DNA from: Prevotella sp. CAG:617
GTDB taxonomy: Bacteria > Bacteroidota > Bacteroidia > Bacteroidales > Bacteroidaceae
Assembly: GCA_000438115.1 (NCBI GenBank)
Contig: FR903626.1
Coordinates: 17,840 to 32,064, forward strand
Reading direction: 5' to 3'
Length of the DNA: 14,225 nt
The position numbers were made by a program, and so were the translations under genes. Each line of letters opens with the position of its first letter. Positions within the stretch are counted from its first letter, which is position 1. Of the stretch, positions 13,801-14,225 are shown one piece after another. The notes under the pieces were generated by a model. It did no database searches, was not told where the DNA came from, and saw only the letters and a list, made by a program, of their open reading frames with translations.

Positions 13801-14225
13801 TCATTCTTCTTCCGCGGTCATGCGCACCACCACCGTATGGCGGGTACGCCCCGACGTCACGGCAAACCGCTGGTCGGTCCGCTCCCCTACGAGCCACACA
13901 ATATCCTTATCCCGGCAAAGCACGTAAGTCTGCGCCTTACGTAAACGACTGTATTTACGGTCTGTCAGATAATCGCTCACCAGGCTCGAGCCTCGCATGC
14001 CAAACGGCACGAAGCGGTCGCCGGGAGCCACCGGGCGCAACCACAACGAGTGAGAGGCCAGCAAATCAGCATCCAGACAGGCTACATCAGGATTTTTCAG
14101 AATCACGGCACCCGGCTCACACGTAGCGCGCCACACCGTGACCTTTCCGCCTCGCGTCAAGCGCACTTCGCCCGGTATCGGTAAAACCACCGAAAGCGGC
14201 TCTTCCTCCAACTTCCCACGCAGCT
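13801..14225 (-). CDS. tilS: tRNA(Ile)-lysidine synthase, C-terminal part only
   Basis: The frame is open through the right edge, so only about the last 140 residues are visible; the N-terminal PP-loop ATPase domain lies outside. The visible part carries the TilS C-terminal domain: LRPVAPGDRFVPFGMRGSS, SDYLTDRKYSRLRKAQ and DIVWLVGERTDQRF, which helps bind tRNA. TilS converts C34 of the CAU anticodon of tRNA-Ile to lysidine, an essential step for reading AUA. A HAD gene follows after 21 bases in the same direction. The phrase order and spacing are characteristic, so I am confident of the name despite the truncation. Confidence 0.9.
   Translation of the reverse strand, partial: LRGKLEEEPLSVVLPIPGEVRLTRGGKVTVWRATCEPGAVILKNPDVACLDADLLASHSLWLRPVAPGDRFVPFGMRGSSLVSDYLTDRKYSRLRKAQTYVLCRDKDIVWLVGERTDQRFAVTSGRTRHTVVVRMTAEEE

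Noticed and set aside
1..14225. CRISPR array, tRNA or rRNA gene
   Set aside because: No direct-repeat array, cloverleaf or rRNA-like sequence was found on reading through the window.

Overview
The window looks like chromosomal DNA from a member of the Bacteroidales. The promoters match the Bacteroidetes pattern (TTTG, about 20 bases, TAnnTTTG). Shine-Dalgarno sequences are mostly absent. The gene content (Ser-type sulfatase, secreted GH2 beta-galactosidase, TonB-dependent receptor with a carboxypeptidase-regulatory-like N-terminus) is typical of gut or oral Bacteroidales. Genus is not assignable from what I can see.

Region 1 (1 to about 2510) is A+T-rich. It holds the N-terminal 432 residues of a TPR lipoprotein (minus strand, running off the left edge), about 740 bases without a convincing gene, a small plus-strand lipoprotein gene, and the first codons of a further secreted protein. 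The non-coding stretch contains a strong imperfect hairpin (1902-1982) downstream of a promoter-like element, and a palindrome cluster upstream of the TPR gene.

At about 2505-2516 the sequence changes abruptly. The plus-strand secreted-protein ORF stops making sense after about 15 codons. On the other strand a sulfatase loses its C-terminal part at residue 370. Base composition changes at the same point. This is either a real rearrangement or an assembly chimera, and is the most important caveat for anyone using the window.

Region 2 (2510-6180, minus) is a glycan-degradation unit: a promoter at 6148-6179 drives a periplasmic or secreted GH2 beta-galactosidase-type enzyme and then the truncated sulfatase. 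Region 3 (6277-8133, plus) is a compact three-gene operon: HPr-kinase-like ATPase, SipW/S26B-type serine peptidase homologue without a membrane anchor, and PqqD-like peptide-binding protein. It ends in a strong intrinsic terminator. This set resembles peptide-modification (RiPP) machinery, but no precursor peptide is visible. Region 4 (8158-10590, minus) is a TonB-dependent receptor without a SusD partner.

Region 5 (10634-12752, plus) is a two-gene unit with a near-ideal promoter: an ABC/OLD-type ATPase followed by a DUF4435 (Toprim-like) protein. This is the domain pairing of the PARIS anti-phage system (AriA/AriB), with a shorter ATPase than I expect for PARIS. Region 6 (12728-14225, minus) is a tightly packed operon of tilS (3' end only), a HAD phosphatase and a short AraC-type DNA-binding protein; the last overlaps the 3' end of the DUF4435 gene by 25 bases.
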